Source: Streptomyces sp. NBC_01478 (GTDB lineage Bacteria > Actinomycetota > Actinomycetes > Streptomycetales > Streptomycetaceae). From it: a stretch of 64,000 bases of DNA. Below are positions 63,092 through 64,000 of this stretch, piece after piece. The notes beneath the pieces are model-generated. The model did no database searches, was not told the DNA's origin, and worked only from the letters and a program-made list of their open reading frames with translations. The first letter of the stretch is position 1; every line of letters begins with the position of its first letter. The position numbers were made by a program, and so were the translations under genes. The stretch covers positions 9,963,501-10,027,500 of the forward strand of contig NZ_CP109444.1 in the NCBI RefSeq assembly GCF_036227225.1. Direction: 5' to 3'.

Positions 63092-64000
63092 ATGAGAGTC
63101 AGCGTTTTCGGGCTCGGCTACGTGGGCTGTGTGTCGGCCGCGTGCCTGGCCAGCATGGGGCACGAGGTCATCGGGGTGGACGTCAACCAGGTGAAGGTCG
63201 ACCTGGTCAACGACGGCAAGGCCCCGGTGGTGGAGGAACGCATCGGCGAGCTCATAGCCGAGGTCGTACGGACCGGAGCGCTGCGCGCCACCGACGACGT
63301 CCGCGAGGCGATCGCGAACAGCGAGGTGTCGCTGATCTGCGTGGGCACACCGTCGGAGCCCAACGGCAGCCTGTGCACCACCTACTTGGAGCGGGTCACC
63401 GAGGAGATCGGCGCCGCGCTCGCCGAGCGGGGCGGGCGGCAGACCGTCGTGTTCCGCAGCACCATGCTCCCGGGCACCTGTCTGAACCTGCTGGTGCCGA
63501 TCCTGGAGAAGCACGTCGGCGGCACGGCCGGGGTGGACATCGGGGTCGCGGTCAACCCGGAGTTCCTGCGCGAGGGCACCAGCGTGAAGGACTTCTTCGA
63601 CCCGCCCAAGACCGTCATCGGCGAACTCGACCCGGCGAGCGGCGACGCGGTGGCGGCGCTGTACGAGGGCCTGCCCGGCGAGGTGTTCCGGGTGCCGATC
63701 CCGACCGCCGAGGCGATCAAGTACGCGGACAACGCGTTCCACGGCCTCAAGATCGGCTTCGCGAACGAGCTGGGCGCCGTGTGCCAGGCCCTGGGCGTGG
63801 ACTCGCACCAGGTGATGGACGTGTTCGTGGCCGACCGCAAGCTGAACATCAGCCCCGCCTATCTGCGGCCCGGCTTCGCCTTCGGCGGCTCCTGCCTGCC
63901 CAAGGACCTGCGCAGCCTGGTCCACGCGGCGCAGCGGGCCGACGTCTCGGTGCCGATCCTCTCCCACGTGCTGGCCTCCAACTCCGACCACTTGCAACGC
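63092..64000 (+). CDS. Nucleotide-sugar 6-dehydrogenase (GDP-mannose/UDP-glucose type), 5' part
   Basis: The ATG at 63092 has GGGGGGAGA upstream; 303 codons are present and the gene runs off the right edge. The N-terminal Rossmann site is FGLGYVGCVSAACLA (residues 6-20), followed by VDVNQVKVDLVNDGKAPVVE. VNPEFLREGTSVKDFFDPPK, AEAIKYADNAFHGLKIGFAN and the catalytic Cys268 in FGGSCLPKDLRSL are intact. The GHEVIGVDVN and FAFGGSCLPKD contexts favour GDP-mannose dehydrogenases (AlgD-like) over UDP-glucose ones. The product would be a uronic-acid donor for the polysaccharide initiated by the neighbouring enzyme. Confidence 0.88.
   Translation, partial: MRVSVFGLGYVGCVSAACLASMGHEVIGVDVNQVKVDLVNDGKAPVVEERIGELIAEVVRTGALRATDDVREAIANSEVSLICVGTPSEPNGSLCTTYLERVTEEIGAALAERGGRQTVVFRSTMLPGTCLNLLVPILEKHVGGTAGVDIGVAVNPEFLREGTSVKDFFDPPKTVIGELDPASGDAVAALYEGLPGEVFRVPIPTAEAIKYADNAFHGLKIGFANELGAVCQALGVDSHQVMDVFVADRKLNISPAYLRPGFAFGGSCLPKDLRSLVHAAQRADVSVPILSHVLASNSDHLQR

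Overview
The window is very G+C-rich, with strong G/C bias at third codon positions, GTG/TTG starts and many Tat-type (twin-arginine) lipoprotein signals. It also holds a large SARP-type regulator, MmyB-like XRE regulators and many LacI-controlled sugar loci. Together these point to a Streptomyces (or close actinomycete) chromosome, probably an accessory-rich arm region. No rRNA, tRNA, CRISPR array or phage module was seen.

Layout. 0-5 kb: the 3' part of L-fuconate dehydratase and an SDR (L-fucose-type oxidative catabolism), a decayed sugar ABC transporter operon, and a secreted beta-propeller glycosidase with a ricin-type CBM. 5.6-12.3 kb: a NarL-type two-component pair, a second orphan response regulator, an SGNH hydrolase and an MMPL exporter. 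12.4-16 kb: a PadR regulator with a quinone-oxidoreductase-like enzyme, then a type-B carboxylesterase. 16-27 kb: a glycan-use locus with two paralogous LacI regulators, a GH95 alpha-L-fucosidase-type enzyme, an ABC importer (one lipoprotein, two permeases) and a GH3 glycosidase. 26.8-31 kb: a scar zone with a dead IS, a second, compositionally different copy of the sugar-binding lipoprotein, a 5'-truncated quinone oxidoreductase and fragments of an SDR and an aldo/keto reductase. 31-45 kb: redox and detoxification genes under XRE and HxlR regulators (aldo/keto reductases, flavodoxin lipoprotein, NAD(P)-binding proteins, MFS pump, two DUF2255 proteins, Zn-alcohol dehydrogenase, Na+/H+ antiporter). 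45-52.8 kb: a complete fructan-use locus (secreted GH32, ABC importer, intracellular GH32, LacI). 52.9-55.5 kb: cell-wall genes (NlpC/P60 hydrolase, ECF-like sigma factor, VanX-like dipeptidase). 55.5-60.4 kb: an AfsR-like SARP regulator, a lipoprotein and a beta/gamma-crystallin-like secreted protein. 61.5-64 kb: the start of an exopolysaccharide cluster (polyprenyl glycosylphosphotransferase, GDP-mannose/UDP-glucose dehydrogenase family enzyme that runs off the end).

How the parts fit. The fucose enzymes, GH95, GH3 and importer look like one glycan-use regulon. The palindrome CGAAAGnCTTTCG precedes GH95 and both binding-protein genes at a nearly constant 19-20 nt from the -35 hexamer, so the twin LacI proteins are the likely readers. 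The fructan genes share a separate CTAACnCG element in both promoters. Between 29 and 45 kb the sequence records repeated duplication and decay: DUF2255-ADH tandem units with one ADH reduced to its N-terminus, a duplicated promoter segment in front of an aldo/keto reductase and the MFS operon, and several gene fragments.
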